This document shows, in pieces, positions 1-9,339 of a stretch of DNA of 37,354 bases. Position 1 is the first letter of the stretch. Each line of letters starts with the position of its first letter. Both the position numbers and the translations under genes were made by a program. The stretch is from an uncultured Pseudokineococcus sp. Its GTDB lineage: Bacteria > Actinomycetota > Actinomycetes > Actinomycetales > Quadrisphaeraceae. The notes below the pieces were generated by a model. That model saw nothing but the letters and a program-made list of their open reading frames with translations, was not told the DNA's origin and made no database searches. The DNA lies in the NCBI RefSeq assembly GCF_947499845.1, contig NZ_CANMPM010000023.1:1-37354 (forward strand), written 5' to 3'.

Positions 1-106
1 GACAGGGGCGATCAGTCATACCGGACCTGGCGACCAGGAACCCCCTCGACGAGGGAGCGCGAGGAAGGTAACGGGGGCGGCGCGCACCGCCGCCCGCCCG
101 CACGAC

Positions 107-135
107 GACCCCGGGGCCGCACCGGCCCCGGGGTC
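107..135. terminator. GC-rich hairpin, probable terminator of an off-window gene
   Basis: Perfect 13-bp inverted repeat (arms 107-119 and 123-135, 3-nt loop). There is no T-tract, as is usual in high-GC actinomycetes. It lies upstream of the metY promoter region, so it most likely ends a gene to the left of the window. A second, smaller hairpin (167-184, 7-bp arms) follows. I see no convincing coding sequence in 1-210. Confidence 0.55.
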
Positions 136-197
136 GACGCACGTCCGCCCGGGTCCGGCGCCTGAGACGCCTCTCCCGAGGCGTGGACACGTCGTCG

Positions 198-203
198 TAG
201 GCT
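198..203 (+). promoter_or_regulatory. Possible -10 box for metY
   Basis: TAGGCT at 198-203 fits the actinobacterial TAGNNT -10 consensus and would start transcription at about 209-211, exactly where the SAM-IV aptamer begins. No good -35 hexamer is visible at 17-18 nt upstream, so the call rests on position. Confidence 0.35.
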
Positions 204-210
204 CGGTCCA

Positions 211-329
211 GGTCATGAGCGCCAGCGCGAAGCCCCGGCTCGCTGGCCGGCAACCCTCCTCCTGCGGCGGGGTGCCCCGGGTGATGACCGGGCCGCCGCC
301 CGTCCGGGCGCCGGCAAGCGCGGGCTCAC
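211..329 (+). promoter_or_regulatory. SAM-IV riboswitch
   Basis: The leader contains the SAM-IV landmarks in order: GGTCATGAG at the 5' end, the paired GCCAGCG / CGCTGGC arms, CCGGCAACCCTCC, GGTGCCCCGGGTGATGACC closing the core, a variable G/C-rich arm, and the terminal GGCAAGCGCGGG. SAM-IV aptamers sit almost only upstream of sulfur-metabolism genes in Actinobacteria, and metY starts 25 nt downstream. A hairpin GGGCTC-ACGC-GAGCCC (322-337) overlaps the aptamer's 3' end and sits just before the Shine-Dalgarno GGGAG (346-350). It is a candidate switching element acting on translation. The expected effect is repression of metY when S-adenosylmethionine is plentiful. Confidence 0.93.
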
Positions 330-354
330 GCGAGCCCCCGGCACTGGGAGCAGC

Positions 355-1773
355 ATGTCCTCCTCGCAGACCCCTCCGGCCGACCGCCCCACGCCGTCGA
401 CGCCCGTCGACGGCCCCGACGCGGCGGAGCCGGTGACGCACGGCGTCGCCGAGCCCGCCCCGGGCGGCTGGTCCTTCGAGACCCGGCAGATCCACGCCGG
501 CTCGGCGCCCGACCCGAGCACCGGGTCGCGGGCGCTGCCGATCCACCAGACGACGTCGTTCGCGTTCCGCGACACGGAGCAGGCGGCGAACCTCTTCGCG
601 CTGTCCGAGCTCGGCAACATCTACACGCGCATCACCAACCCGACGACGGACGCCGTCGAGCGCCGCATCGCCGACCTCGAGGGCGGCGTCGGCGCGCTGC
701 TCGTGGCGTCGGGCCAGTCGGCGGAGACCCTCGCGATCCTCAACGTCGCGGAGGCGGGCGACCACGTCGTCGCGAGCCCCAGCCTCTACGGCGGCACGGT
801 GAACCTGCTGCGCTACACGCTGCCCAAGCTCGGCGTGACGACGACCTTCGTCGAGGACCCCGACGACCTCGACTCCTGGCGCGCCGCGGTGCGGCCGAAC
901 ACCAAGGTCTTCTACGGCGAGGCCATCCCCAACCCCCGCGGCGACGTCCTCGACGTCGAGGGCGTGGCGGGCGTCGCGCACGAGGTGGGCGTGCCGCTCG
1001 TCGTCGACGCGACGGTGGCGACGCCGTACCTGCTGCGGCCGGTGGAGTGGGGCGCGGACGTCGTCGTGCACTCGGCGACGAAGTACCTCGGCGGGCACGG
1101 GACGGCGATCGGCGGCGTCATCGTGGACGGGGGGACCTTCGACTACGCCCAGCACCCCGACCGGTTCCCGGGCTTCAACCAGCCCGACGAGAGCTACCAC
1201 GGGCTCGTCTACGCGCGGGACCTCGGCGTCGGCGGCGCGCTCGGCGCCAACCTGGCGTACGTCCTCAAGGCGCGCGTGCAGCTGCTCCGCGACCTCGGCC
1301 CGGCCATCTCGCCGTTCAACGCCTTCCTCCTCGGGCAGGGCATCGAGACGCTGAGCCTGCGGGTGGAGCGCCACGTCGCCAACGCCCAGGCGGTCGCCGA
1401 GTGGCTCGAGGCGCGCGACGAGGTCGAGCGCGTCCAGTACGCGGGCCTGCCGTCCAGCCCCTGGCACGCGCGGCAGCAGAAGTACGCGCCGCGCGGCGCG
1501 GGCGGCGTGCTGTCCTTCGAGATCGCCGGCGGGATCGAGGCGGGGAAGCGGTTCGTCGAGGGGCTCGTGCTCCACAGCCACGTGGCGAACATCGGCGACG
1601 TGCGCAGCCTCGTCATCCACCCGGCGTCGACGACGCACAGCCAGCTGTCCCCGGCCGACCAGGAGAAGGCCGGCGTGACGCCGGGCCTCGTGCGGCTGTC
1701 GGTCGGGCTCGAGCACCTCGACGACATCCTCGCCGACCTCGACCAGGGCTTCACCGCGGCCAAGGGCGCCTGA
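355..1773 (+). CDS. metY: O-acetylhomoserine sulfhydrylase (MetY)
   Basis: PLP-dependent enzyme of the Cys/Met metabolism (trans-sulfuration) family that makes homocysteine from O-acetyl-L-homoserine and sulfide in the cytoplasm. The 472-residue protein starts at ATG 355, with GGGAG at 346-350. The first ~45 residues are a low-complexity Pro/Asp-rich extension. The conserved core then opens with FETRQIHAG and PIHQTTSFAFRD, followed by YTRITNPTTDAVERRIA, the ASGQSAE segment, SLYGGTVNL, and the PLP-lysine motif HSATKYLGGHG (Lys about 243). The insertion FNQPDESYHGLVY and the HPASTTHSQL tail are typical of MetY rather than MetB. Control is by the SAM-IV riboswitch directly upstream. No metX lies beside it in this window. 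An alternative cysteine-synthase side activity is possible in this family. Confidence 0.95.
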   Translation: MSSSQTPPADRPTPSTPVDGPDAAEPVTHGVAEPAPGGWSFETRQIHAGSAPDPSTGSRALPIHQTTSFAFRDTEQAANLFALSELGNIYTRITNPTTDAVERRIADLEGGVGALLVASGQSAETLAILNVAEAGDHVVASPSLYGGTVNLLRYTLPKLGVTTTFVEDPDDLDSWRAAVRPNTKVFYGEAIPNPRGDVLDVEGVAGVAHEVGVPLVVDATVATPYLLRPVEWGADVVVHSATKYLGGHGTAIGGVIVDGGTFDYAQHPDRFPGFNQPDESYHGLVYARDLGVGGALGANLAYVLKARVQLLRDLGPAISPFNAFLLGQGIETLSLRVERHVANAQAVAEWLEARDEVERVQYAGLPSSPWHARQQKYAPRGAGGVLSFEIAGGIEAGKRFVEGLVLHSHVANIGDVRSLVIHPASTTHSQLSPADQEKAGVTPGLVRLSVGLEHLDDILADLDQGFTAAKGA

Positions 1774-1797
1774 GCCCCCCGCCGCCCCTCCGGCGAG

Positions 1798-1945
1798 GGG
1801 CGATGTGTGGCCATGTCGCCCTTGGCGACCGCGCCGGTGGGGCGATGTGTGGCCATGTCGCCCTGCCGACGTGGAGGTCGGGCGATGTGTGGCCATGTCG
1901 CCCCTCCCGGAGCGTCTCCAGGGGCGGCATGGCCACACATCGCCC
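1798..1945. repeat. Array of four 24-bp imperfect palindromes (family A)
   Basis: Four near-identical 24-bp units fill the gap between metY and rsgA: 1798-1821, 1840-1863 and 1880-1903 in direct orientation and 1922-1945 inverted. Each begins GGGCGATGTGT and ends TCGCCC, so the outer 6 bp can pair, with a central TGGCCA. Unit starts are 42, 40 and 42 bp apart. Spacers (16-18 bp) are unrelated to each other. The first 11 bp are identical to those of family B (9216 and 26529), although the right halves differ. No gene is seen in 1774-2038. Confidence 0.9.
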
Positions 1946-2038
1946 CCCGGGGGCCGGCCGGTCGTGGGGTGGCCGCAGCGACGCGCGGGTGGAAATGCGG
2001 GTGACGGCGAGCGCGGGCGCCGCGCACCATCGCGGGCC

Positions 2039-3175
2039 ATGAGCACCTCGCCCGAGCAGCCCTCCGCGCTCGAGAGCGACCTCGCCGCCCCCGCGCTCGC
2101 CTCCCTCGGCCTGGCCCCGTGGGTGGCGGCGCTGCTGCGGGCGGCGGCGGACGGCGTCCCCGCACGGGCCGCAGCCGGCGCCGAGCGGCGGGCGGCACGC
2201 GTCGTCCGGGTCGACCGGGGCCGTGCGCACCTCGCGACGGCGGACGGGGCGGTGGCGGCCGCGACCCGCACGCTGGCCGGGCGGCGGGCCGGAGTCGAGG
2301 GTGCGCTCGTCACCGGCGACTGGGTGGTGTGGGCGCGCGACGCCGACGAGGGGCCCGCCGTCCTCGCGCGGCTCGCGCCCGCGACGGCGCTCGTGCGGCG
2401 CGTCGCCCAGGACGACCTGTCGCAGCAGCAGGAGCTGGCCACGTGGGTGGACGTCGTCGCCGTCGTCGTGCCGCTGGACGTCGAGGTGTCCGTCAGCCGG
2501 CTCGAGCGGACGCTGGCCGTGGCGTGGGAGTCGGGCGCGCGGCCCCTCGTCGTGGCGACGAAGGTCGACGTCGTCGCCGACGCCGGCGCCGAGCGCGAGC
2601 TGCTCGACCGGTCCGCGGCGGGGGCCGAGGTGCTGCTGACGTCGAAGGCGTCGGGCGCGGGCCTGGAGGAGCTCCGCGCCGCCGTGGGCACGGGGACCCT
2701 GGCGCTGCTCGGGCCGTCCGGTGCGGGGAAGTCCTCGCTCGTCAACGCGCTCGTCGGCGAGGAGGTGCAGGCGGTCGGCGCCGTCCGCGGCGGGGACGGC
2801 CGCGGGCGCCACACGACGACGGCGCGCGAGCTCGTGCCGCTGCCCGGCGGCGGCGTCCTGCTCGACACCCCGGGCGTGCGGGGCCTCGGCCTGTGGGAGA
2901 CCGCGGACGGCGTCGACCGCGCCTTCGAGGACGTCGCGGCGCTCGCGGCGCGGTGCCGCTTCGCCGACTGCTCGCACTCGGTGGAGCCGGGCTGCGCCGT
3001 CACCGCGGCGCTCGAGAGCGGCGAGCTGCCGGAGCGGCGCTGGCGCAGCCACCAGAAGCTGCAGCGGGAGGCGGCCGCGCTCGCCGTCCGCCACGACGAG
3101 CGGCTGCGCCGCGAGCAGGCGCGGGCCTTCAGCAAGCGCGTGCGCCTCACCGCCGGCCCGACACGCCACCGCTGA
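2039..3175 (+). CDS. rsgA: Ribosome small-subunit GTPase RsgA
   Basis: Circularly permuted GTPase that binds the 30S subunit and helps late maturation of its decoding centre. The 378-residue product has the permuted order expected of RsgA: an N-terminal OB-like part, then G4 (TKVD, about 174-177), G1/Walker A (GPSGAGKSS, about 225-233), G2 (the T-T-T following GRGRH) and G3 (DTPG, about 276). A C-terminal zinc site follows, with ligands C306, C311, H313 and C319. The start ATG 2039 is chosen because upstream in-frame sequence is only the family A repeat array, and conserved RsgA-like sequence begins shortly after this ATG. It stands alone on this strand. A repeat array lies on each side. Confidence 0.94.
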   Translation: MSTSPEQPSALESDLAAPALASLGLAPWVAALLRAAADGVPARAAAGAERRAARVVRVDRGRAHLATADGAVAAATRTLAGRRAGVEGALVTGDWVVWARDADEGPAVLARLAPATALVRRVAQDDLSQQQELATWVDVVAVVVPLDVEVSVSRLERTLAVAWESGARPLVVATKVDVVADAGAERELLDRSAAGAEVLLTSKASGAGLEELRAAVGTGTLALLGPSGAGKSSLVNALVGEEVQAVGAVRGGDGRGRHTTTARELVPLPGGGVLLDTPGVRGLGLWETADGVDRAFEDVAALAARCRFADCSHSVEPGCAVTAALESGELPERRWRSHQKLQREAAALAVRHDERLRREQARAFSKRVRLTAGPTRHR

Positions 3176-3188
3176 TCGCCCGGTCCCG

Positions 3189-3414
3189 GTGGAGGTGACG
3201 TCTCCTCCACCGTGGAGCGGCCCTGAGAGGCGAAGGTGACGCCTCCTTCACCGGGGGAGGGCTCTGGAGGGTGCAGGTGACGCGTCCTTCAACGGGTAGG
3301 GGCTCCCGGGGTGGAGGTGACGTCTCCCCAACCGTGGAGCGGCCCTGAGAGGCGAAGATGACGCCTCCTTCACCGTGGAGGGGCGCCCAGGCGTGAACGT
3401 GACGCCTCCTTCAC
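3189..3414. repeat. Six-unit palindromic array (family C, array 1)
   Basis: Six ~22-bp units start at 3189, 3230, 3271, 3311, 3352 and 3393, giving a pitch of 40-41 bp. Typical units are GTGGAGGTGACGTCTCCTCC and GCGAAGGTGACGCCTCCTTC, each with outer arms that pair (GTGGAGG/CCTCCAC or GTGAAGG/CCTTCAC type) around TGACG. Units 4-6 with their spacers repeat units 1-3 at about 122-bp offset, so part of the array arose by tandem duplication. It fills the 324-bp gap between the convergent rsgA and the Rpf-LysM gene, together with a terminator hairpin (3442-3475). I see no gene there. Confidence 0.88.
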
Positions 3415-3441
3415 CAGGGCAGCGCCCGTCCGGACGCACGC

Positions 3442-3475
3442 GGGGGCGGGACGGACGTGCGTCCGTCCCGCCCCC
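3442..3475. terminator. Perfect 15-bp hairpin terminator
   Basis: Arms 3442-3456 and 3461-3475 pair perfectly around a GTGC loop. It lies 25 nt beyond the stop codon of the minus-strand Rpf-LysM gene, so it most likely ends that transcript. It could also stop rsgA read-through from the other side. Confidence 0.75.
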
Positions 3476-3499
3476 GGCGGTGTCCCTGCGGGCTGCGGC

Positions 3500-4772
<1,273 letters not shown>

Positions 4773-4815
4773 CACCGGGCGGTCGAGCGTCCCCTCGCCC
4801 GCTCGAGGGTTCGCC

Positions 4816-6012
4816 TCAGAGTTCGACGCGCAGCACCTGCCCCGTCGGCCCGAGCGCCTGCGTCGTCACCCACAGGTCGCCGCCGGTCACCTCGACCGCC
4901 GCCGGCAGCTCCGCCTCGAGCACGGTGATCGGGGCGTCGGCGCCCGGCGCCAGCGCCACGACGCGACCGCCGAACAGCTCGGTGGCGTAGACCGTGCCGT
5001 CGTCGCCCACGGCCACGCCGGTGGCGGCCAGCAGTCCGTCGAGCACGGTCGTCACCGCGCCCGTCCGCGGGTCGACGCGCACGACCGAGCCGCGCGCCCC
5101 GAGGCTCGGGTCCTCCGGCCCGCCCGGCAGCAGGCTGGCGTAGAGGGCGCCGTCCGGCCCCGTCTCGACGTCGGTCGGGACGGGCTCGAACCAGTAGGTC
5201 TGACCGACGACGCAGTCGGGCAGCCCGTTCTGCGCAGCCACGTCGGCGGTGAGGACGGCCGGCTGCGCGGGCAGGGCGGCCACGACGTCGACGCGCCCCC
5301 GCACGTCGACGGACAGCAGGGCGTTGCCGCCGGCGTCGGCCACCGCCGTGCGCCCGCCGCGCATCCGCGCCGTCGCGTACGGGTGGGAGTACACCTCGCC
5401 GGTGTAGCGGCCGGGGAAGCCCTCGGGGAGCTGGTCGAGGCAAGTCTGCGCCGTGTCGCGCAGGCCGTAGAGCGTGCCGCCGTCGGGGTTGGCGGCCTGC
5501 TCGTGCGCGGCGAGGTCCGCGACGACCTCGACCCGTCCGCGCCGGTCGACGCGCTCGAGGTTCGCGACGGCGTCCGGCCCCTCGCCGAGGGAGTGCGTGT
5601 AGAGCACGCCGGCGGCCGAGGGCGCCGAGACGCCGGCCACCTCCTCGCCGGGCAGGGCGACGAGGTCGGTGCGCCCGCCGGTCCGGTCGAGTCGGGTGAG
5701 GAGCCCGGCGAAGGACTGCGCGACGACGACGTCGCCCCGCGGCGTGGCGTCCAGGGAGAGCGGCCCGACGAGGCCGTCGGCGACGACGGTCACCTCGGGC
5801 GGGTCCGCCGCGGTCACGTCGGGCGGCTCCGCCGCGATGGCGGCGGGGGCCCCGGTGAGGGCGAGGCCCAGGGCGACGGCGGTGGTGGCCGCGGCGGCCC
5901 GGGGGCCGCTCGCAGGGGTGCGGCGCCTCGTCGAGGACGAGCGCGCGGGGTGCGTGCTGCGGGTGGTGCTGGTCGTCGTGGCGACGCGCCCCGGCGACTC
6001 CGGTCGGTCCAT
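4816..6012 (-). CDS. Secreted ScyD/ScyE-family beta-propeller-like protein
   Basis: 398-residue exported protein. Residues ~1-35 are a Thr/Arg-rich n-region, then a hydrophobic stretch AVALGLALTGAPAAIAA gives the likely signal peptidase site. The mature part is a series of short beta-rich repeats with Gly-Asp turns (GPLSLDATPRGDVVVAQSF, PDGALYASLLPGG, GDDGTVYATELFGGRV, GGDLWVTTQ) as in the actinobacterial ScyD/ScyE family. The family name comes from cyanobacterial scytonemin clusters, but its role in actinomycetes is not established and no active site can be pointed to. ATG 6012 follows a GGGGGAT Shine-Dalgarno. A hairpin (6074-6089) sits in the leader. Confidence 0.82.
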   Translation of the reverse strand: MDRPESPGRVATTTSTTRSTHPARSSSTRRRTPASGPRAAAATTAVALGLALTGAPAAIAAEPPDVTAADPPEVTVVADGLVGPLSLDATPRGDVVVAQSFAGLLTRLDRTGGRTDLVALPGEEVAGVSAPSAAGVLYTHSLGEGPDAVANLERVDRRGRVEVVADLAAHEQAANPDGGTLYGLRDTAQTCLDQLPEGFPGRYTGEVYSHPYATARMRGGRTAVADAGGNALLSVDVRGRVDVVAALPAQPAVLTADVAAQNGLPDCVVGQTYWFEPVPTDVETGPDGALYASLLPGGPEDPSLGARGSVVRVDPRTGAVTTVLDGLLAATGVAVGDDGTVYATELFGGRVVALAPGADAPITVLEAELPAAVEVTGGDLWVTTQALGPTGQVLRVEL

Positions 6013-6349
6013 GGCAGATCCCCCAGGTGCCCCGCCCCGGCGGTCGGTGCGGGGTGCGGCGGGAGCCCCGTCGCCCCCGCTGGCGGGGGTCTACTCCCGT
6101 TCGCGCCACGCCCGCCACCCTTTTGGGTGACCTGGGCGGTCGAGGATGCGCGCCGACGCCCGCCTCGATGCCTTCTGCGCCTTTCGTCCTCCCCGACGGG
6201 GGAGACGTCGCATGGTCGGGCGTCGTCGACACCGTGCGCCCCCGGAGGCGGGCGGGCGCGCGCTCGTCCCGTCGCCGACCCGCGAGGGTTCTCGGCGACC
6301 GCGCCGCAACCGGGTTGCCGCACCTCCGGCGGGAGGACAGCGTGAGCCC
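6013..6349. other. Divergent intergenic region without a recognised gene
   Basis: This 337-bp gap separates the minus-strand ScyD-like gene from the plus-strand gene at 6350. It contains a G/C hairpin (74-80 paired with 83-89 of the 6000 block) and a small ACCC-TTTT-GGGT hairpin (6116-6127). Open frames crossing it show no conserved sequence. Promoters for both genes must lie here, but I cannot name convincing -35/-10 pairs. Confidence 0.5.
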
Positions 6350-7312
6350 ATGAGCGCACTCACCCGGGGCCTGACCGCCGGTGCCGTCGGCACGACCGTC
6401 CTCAACGCCGTCACGTACGCCGACATGGCGCTGCGCGGCCGCTCGGCCAGCGACACCCCCGAGCGCACCGTCGACGCGCTCGCCGACCGCCTCGGCACCG
6501 AGGTGGGCGGCTCGGGCGACGAGCGGGAGAACCGCCGGACGGCGCTCGGCGCGCTGTCCGGCACGGCCACGGGGCTCCTCGTCGGCGTCGTCACGAGCTA
6601 CGCCCACAAGAAGGGCTACGCCGTGCCGGGCGTGCTCGGCGGCGCGGCGACCGGCGCCCTCGCGATGGCGGCCTCCGACGGCACCATGGCGGCGCTCGGC
6701 GTCAGCGACCCGCGCGACTGGGAGACCTCCGACTGGGTGGCCGACGCCGTCCCGCACCTCGCCTACGGCCTCGCGACGCACGCGACAGTGCAGGCGCTCT
6801 CGCCCCAGCCCGGCGACGCGGTGCGCTCCTCGGCGTCCACGGGCCTGACCTTCCGCTCCTTCCTCCTCGGCCTCGCGACGGGCGGGCGGACGTCGCTCGG
6901 CGTCGCCGGCCCCGTCCTCACCGACGCCCGTCCCGAGGGCCCCGGGGTGCTCGCGCGCCTGGGCGCGCTCGGGGCCCTGGTGACCGAGGTCGTCATGGAC
7001 AAGCAGCCCTCGACGCCGTCGCGCACGGAGCCGGGGCCCCTCGGCGGTCGCGTTGCGGCCGGCGGGCTCGCGGGCGCGGCGCTCGCCGCCCGCGACGGCA
7101 GCACCCCGACGGCGCCCGCGGCGGCCGGCGCCCTCGGCGCGTTCGCCGGCTCCCACGCGGGTCTCGCGTGGCGGATGTGGGCGGGTCGCAAGGGTTCGCC
7201 CTTCTCGGAGGACTGGCAGGCCGCGCTCGTCGAGGACGGCGTCGCCGTCGCGCTCGCGCTCGTCGCGTGCCTTCCCGGCCGTCGCGGCCAGCGGACCGCC
7301 GTCGTCGGCTGA
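6350..7312 (+). CDS. Two-part membrane protein, C-terminal half DUF4126-like
   Basis: 320-residue protein of unknown function. The N-terminal half (residues ~1-155) starts TRGLTAGAVGTTVLNAVTYADM and contains hydrophobic Gly/Ala-rich segments around a conserved-looking DWETSDWVADAVPHLAYG. The C-terminal half (SFLLGLATGGRTSLGVAG, then four short hydrophobic helices ending AVALALVACLPG) resembles the DUF4126 membrane family. The start ATG 6350 has GGGAGGA about 12 nt upstream, a little far. The GTG at 6342 is out of frame. It may be a natural fusion of two small membrane proteins. No transport motif or catalytic residues are evident. Confidence 0.75.
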   Translation: MSALTRGLTAGAVGTTVLNAVTYADMALRGRSASDTPERTVDALADRLGTEVGGSGDERENRRTALGALSGTATGLLVGVVTSYAHKKGYAVPGVLGGAATGALAMAASDGTMAALGVSDPRDWETSDWVADAVPHLAYGLATHATVQALSPQPGDAVRSSASTGLTFRSFLLGLATGGRTSLGVAGPVLTDARPEGPGVLARLGALGALVTEVVMDKQPSTPSRTEPGPLGGRVAAGGLAGAALAARDGSTPTAPAAAGALGAFAGSHAGLAWRMWAGRKGSPFSEDWQAALVEDGVAVALALVACLPGRRGQRTAVVG

Positions 7313-7325
7313 GGCCCGCCCCGTG

Positions 7326-7429
7326 GTGGAGGAGGCGTCACCTCCACTCTCAGGGGCACCTGGGGCGTGAAGGAGGCGTCACCTTCACCCTGAGGGGCGC
7401 CCGGGGCGTGAAGGGGGCGTCACCTCCGC
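7326..7429. repeat. Three-unit palindromic array (family C, array 2)
   Basis: Units start at 7326, 7367 and 7408 (41-bp pitch). They read GTGGAGGAGGCGTCACCTCC, GTGAAGGAGGCGTCACCTTC and a third with GGGGGCG in the middle. They are the reverse complement of the family C units at 3189-3414, so the same element is present in opposite orientation here. It directly follows the DUF4126-like gene and precedes a TAGCCT (7459-7464) that may be the -10 box of the antiporter genes. Confidence 0.87.
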
Positions 7430-7507
7430 GCTCCTCCCGCCCCGCCGCGGCGACGTCCTAGCCTGGTGGGGTCGCGGCCGCGCGGGCGCGACGACGAGGA
7501 GGTCGGC

Positions 7508-7987
7508 GTGGAGGTCGAGGAGACCCGGCTGCCCGGGGTGGGGCTGCGGCACGACCTCAGCACCCGCGCGGGCCGGCGGGTCGGGGTGGTCTCGCAGGTC
7601 AACGGGGACCGGGAGCTCGTGATCTTCGACGACGACGACCCCGACCTCGTGCGCACCTCCGTCCGCCTCACGTCCGAGGAGGGGGCGGCGCTCGCCGACC
7701 TGCTCGGCGCGCCCCGCGTCGTCGAGCGCCTCGCGCGGCTGCGCGAGCAGGTGCAGGGGCTGACGACGGCGGGCGTCGTCCTGCCCGAGGGGTCGCCCTT
7801 CGCGACCGGCACGCTCGGCGAGACCGAGATCCGCACCCGTACGGGCGCGTCCGTCGTCGCCGTCGTGCGCGACGGCGAGGTGACGCCGTCCCCGACGCCC
7901 GACTTCCGCTTCGCCGCGGGTGACAAGGTCGTCGTCGTCGGCACCGACGACGGCGTGGCGGCGGTGCGGCGCCGCCTCGGGGGCTGA
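7508..7987 (+). CDS. Regulatory subunit of a cation/proton antiporter (RCK_C domain, KhtT-like)
   Basis: 159-residue soluble protein. The N-terminal ~75 residues form a small alpha/beta part beginning VEVEETRLPGVG and including VGVVSQVNGDRELVIFD. The C-terminal ~75 residues are a TrkA-C/RCK_C domain (GTLGETEIRTRTGASVVAVVRDG, ending FAAGDKVVVVGTDDGVAAVRRRL). By analogy with KhtT it would bind a nucleotide or cation and gate the partner antiporter. GTG 7508 follows a strong GAGGAGG. It is 7 nt upstream of the antiporter gene, so the two are one operon, as in KhtTU. Confidence 0.9.
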   Translation: MEVEETRLPGVGLRHDLSTRAGRRVGVVSQVNGDRELVIFDDDDPDLVRTSVRLTSEEGAALADLLGAPRVVERLARLREQVQGLTTAGVVLPEGSPFATGTLGETEIRTRTGASVVAVVRDGEVTPSPTPDFRFAAGDKVVVVGTDDGVAAVRRRLGG

Positions 7988-7994
7988 GGGTCGC

Positions 7995-9167
7995 GTGGGC
8001 ACCGCCCAGCTCCTGCTCGAGCTGGGCGCCGTCCTGTTCGGCCTCGGGCTCGTCGGGCGCCTCGCGAGCCGCGCCGGGCTCTCGCCCGTGCCGCTGTACC
8101 TGCTCGCCGGGCTGGCGTTCGGCACGGGCGGGCTGCTGCCGCTCGCCGCCCCCGACGGCTTCTTCGAGGTCGGCTCGGAGATCGGCGTCGTGCTGCTGCT
8201 CCTCATGCTCGGCCTCGAGTACTCGGCCGACGAGCTCTTCGGCCAGCTGCGCCGGCAGGCGCCGGTCGGCGTCGTCGACGTCGTCCTCAACGGCGCACCG
8301 GGGGCCGTCGTCGCGCTCGTGCTCGGGTGGGGGCCGCTCGGCGCGCTCGCGATGGCGGGGGTCACCGCGGTCAGCTCGTCCGGGATCGTCGCCAAGGTCC
8401 TCACCGACCTCGGCCGTCTCGGCAACCGCGAGACGCCCGTCGTCCTCGGCGTCCTCGTGCTCGAGGACCTCGCGATGGCCGTCTACCTGCCGCTGCTCAC
8501 CGCGCTGCTCGCGGCCTCGGGCGCCGGCCCGATGCTCGTGTCGGTCGCGGTGGCGGCGTCCGTGCTCGTGCTCGTGCTCGTCGTCGCCCGCCGGCACGGG
8601 CACCTGCTGAGCCGCCTCCTCGCCTCCGACAGCAGCGAGACGCTCCTGCTGCTCGTCCTCGGGCTCGCGCTGCTCGTCGCGGGGGCGGCCGAGGGCGTGC
8701 ACGTCTCGGCCGCGGTCGGCGCCTTCCTCCTCGGCATCGCCATCTCCGGGGAGGTGGCGACGTCGGCGCGCCCGCTGCTCGAGCCCCTGCGGGACCTCTT
8801 CGCCGCCGTCTTCTTCGTCTTCTTCGGGCTGACCACCGACCCGCGCGTGCTGCCCCAGGCGCTCGCGCCCGTCGCGGTGCTCGTCGTCGCGGGGGTCGCC
8901 ACGAAGATGGCCACGGGGTGGCTCGCGGCCCGCCGCGCCGGCATCGGGCCCGGTGGTCGGATCCGCGCCGGCGCGGCGCTCGTCCCGCGCGGGGAGTTCT
9001 CCATCGTCATCGCGGGGCTCGTCGGCAGCGCCGTCGACCCGCTCTTCGCGCCGACCGTCGCCGCCTATGTGCTCGTCATGGCCGTGCTCGGACCGCTCGC
9101 GCCGCGCGTCACCGACCCGCTCGCCCACCGCGCCGCCGTCCGCGCCCGCCGGGCGGCCGCCGGCTGA
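7995..9167 (+). CDS. Monovalent cation/proton antiporter, CPA2 family (KhtU-like)
   Basis: 390-residue integral membrane protein with about 11-12 hydrophobic segments. It shows typical CPA2 features: GLEYSADEL after TM3-4, AVSSSGIVAKVLTDLGRL with the conserved Ser-rich unwound segment, LGVLVLEDLAMAVYLPLL with the conserved acidic residues in the ion-binding helix, and FFVFFGLTTDP. It probably expels K+ (or Na+) in exchange for protons under control of the upstream RCK_C subunit. GTG 7995 was chosen because it immediately follows the partner's stop and the first hydrophobic helix begins within five residues. It lacks a C-terminal RCK_N domain, consistent with regulation by the separate subunit. 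Confidence 0.93.
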   Translation: MGTAQLLLELGAVLFGLGLVGRLASRAGLSPVPLYLLAGLAFGTGGLLPLAAPDGFFEVGSEIGVVLLLLMLGLEYSADELFGQLRRQAPVGVVDVVLNGAPGAVVALVLGWGPLGALAMAGVTAVSSSGIVAKVLTDLGRLGNRETPVVLGVLVLEDLAMAVYLPLLTALLAASGAGPMLVSVAVAASVLVLVLVVARRHGHLLSRLLASDSSETLLLLVLGLALLVAGAAEGVHVSAAVGAFLLGIAISGEVATSARPLLEPLRDLFAAVFFVFFGLTTDPRVLPQALAPVAVLVVAGVATKMATGWLAARRAGIGPGGRIRAGAALVPRGEFSIVIAGLVGSAVDPLFAPTVAAYVLVMAVLGPLAPRVTDPLAHRAAVRARRAAAG

Positions 9168-9215
9168 GGGGCGCCGCGCTCGGCGGCACCCCCTGCCCAG
9201 CGGTCCCCCCCTCCT

Positions 9216-9320
9216 GGCGATGTGTCGACGAAGTGCCCCTGGAGGGCGCTCCTCGAGGGCGATGTGTCGACGAAGTGCCCCTGGAAGGCGCCCTCGAGGG
9301 GCGATGTGTCGACGAAGTGC
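9216..9320. repeat. Three-unit repeat array (family B, intergenic copy)
   Basis: Three units, GGCGATGTGTCGACGAAGTG, start at 9216, 9258 and 9300, exactly 42 bp apart. The core GTCGAC is palindromic. The left half GGGCGATGTGT is the same as in family A (1798). The array is in the gap between two convergent genes: the antiporter ends at 9167 and the aldo/keto reductase stop is at 9340. The same family occurs inverted inside the coding region at 26529-26634. Confidence 0.9.
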
Positions 9321-9339
9321 GTGCGGACTCCTCGAAGGG

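Noticed and set aside
1798-1945. CRISPR-like appearance of the 24-bp repeat arrays with 16-20 bp spacers
   Set aside because: Only three to six units, spacers too short, units inverted within an array, no cas genes or leader, and one array lies inside a coding frame.
16-3210. Very long minus-strand open frame opposite metY and rsgA
   Set aside because: It is antisense to two well-supported genes. Its translation is Arg/Ala/Pro-rich low-complexity sequence without family motifs, as expected from high third-position GC.
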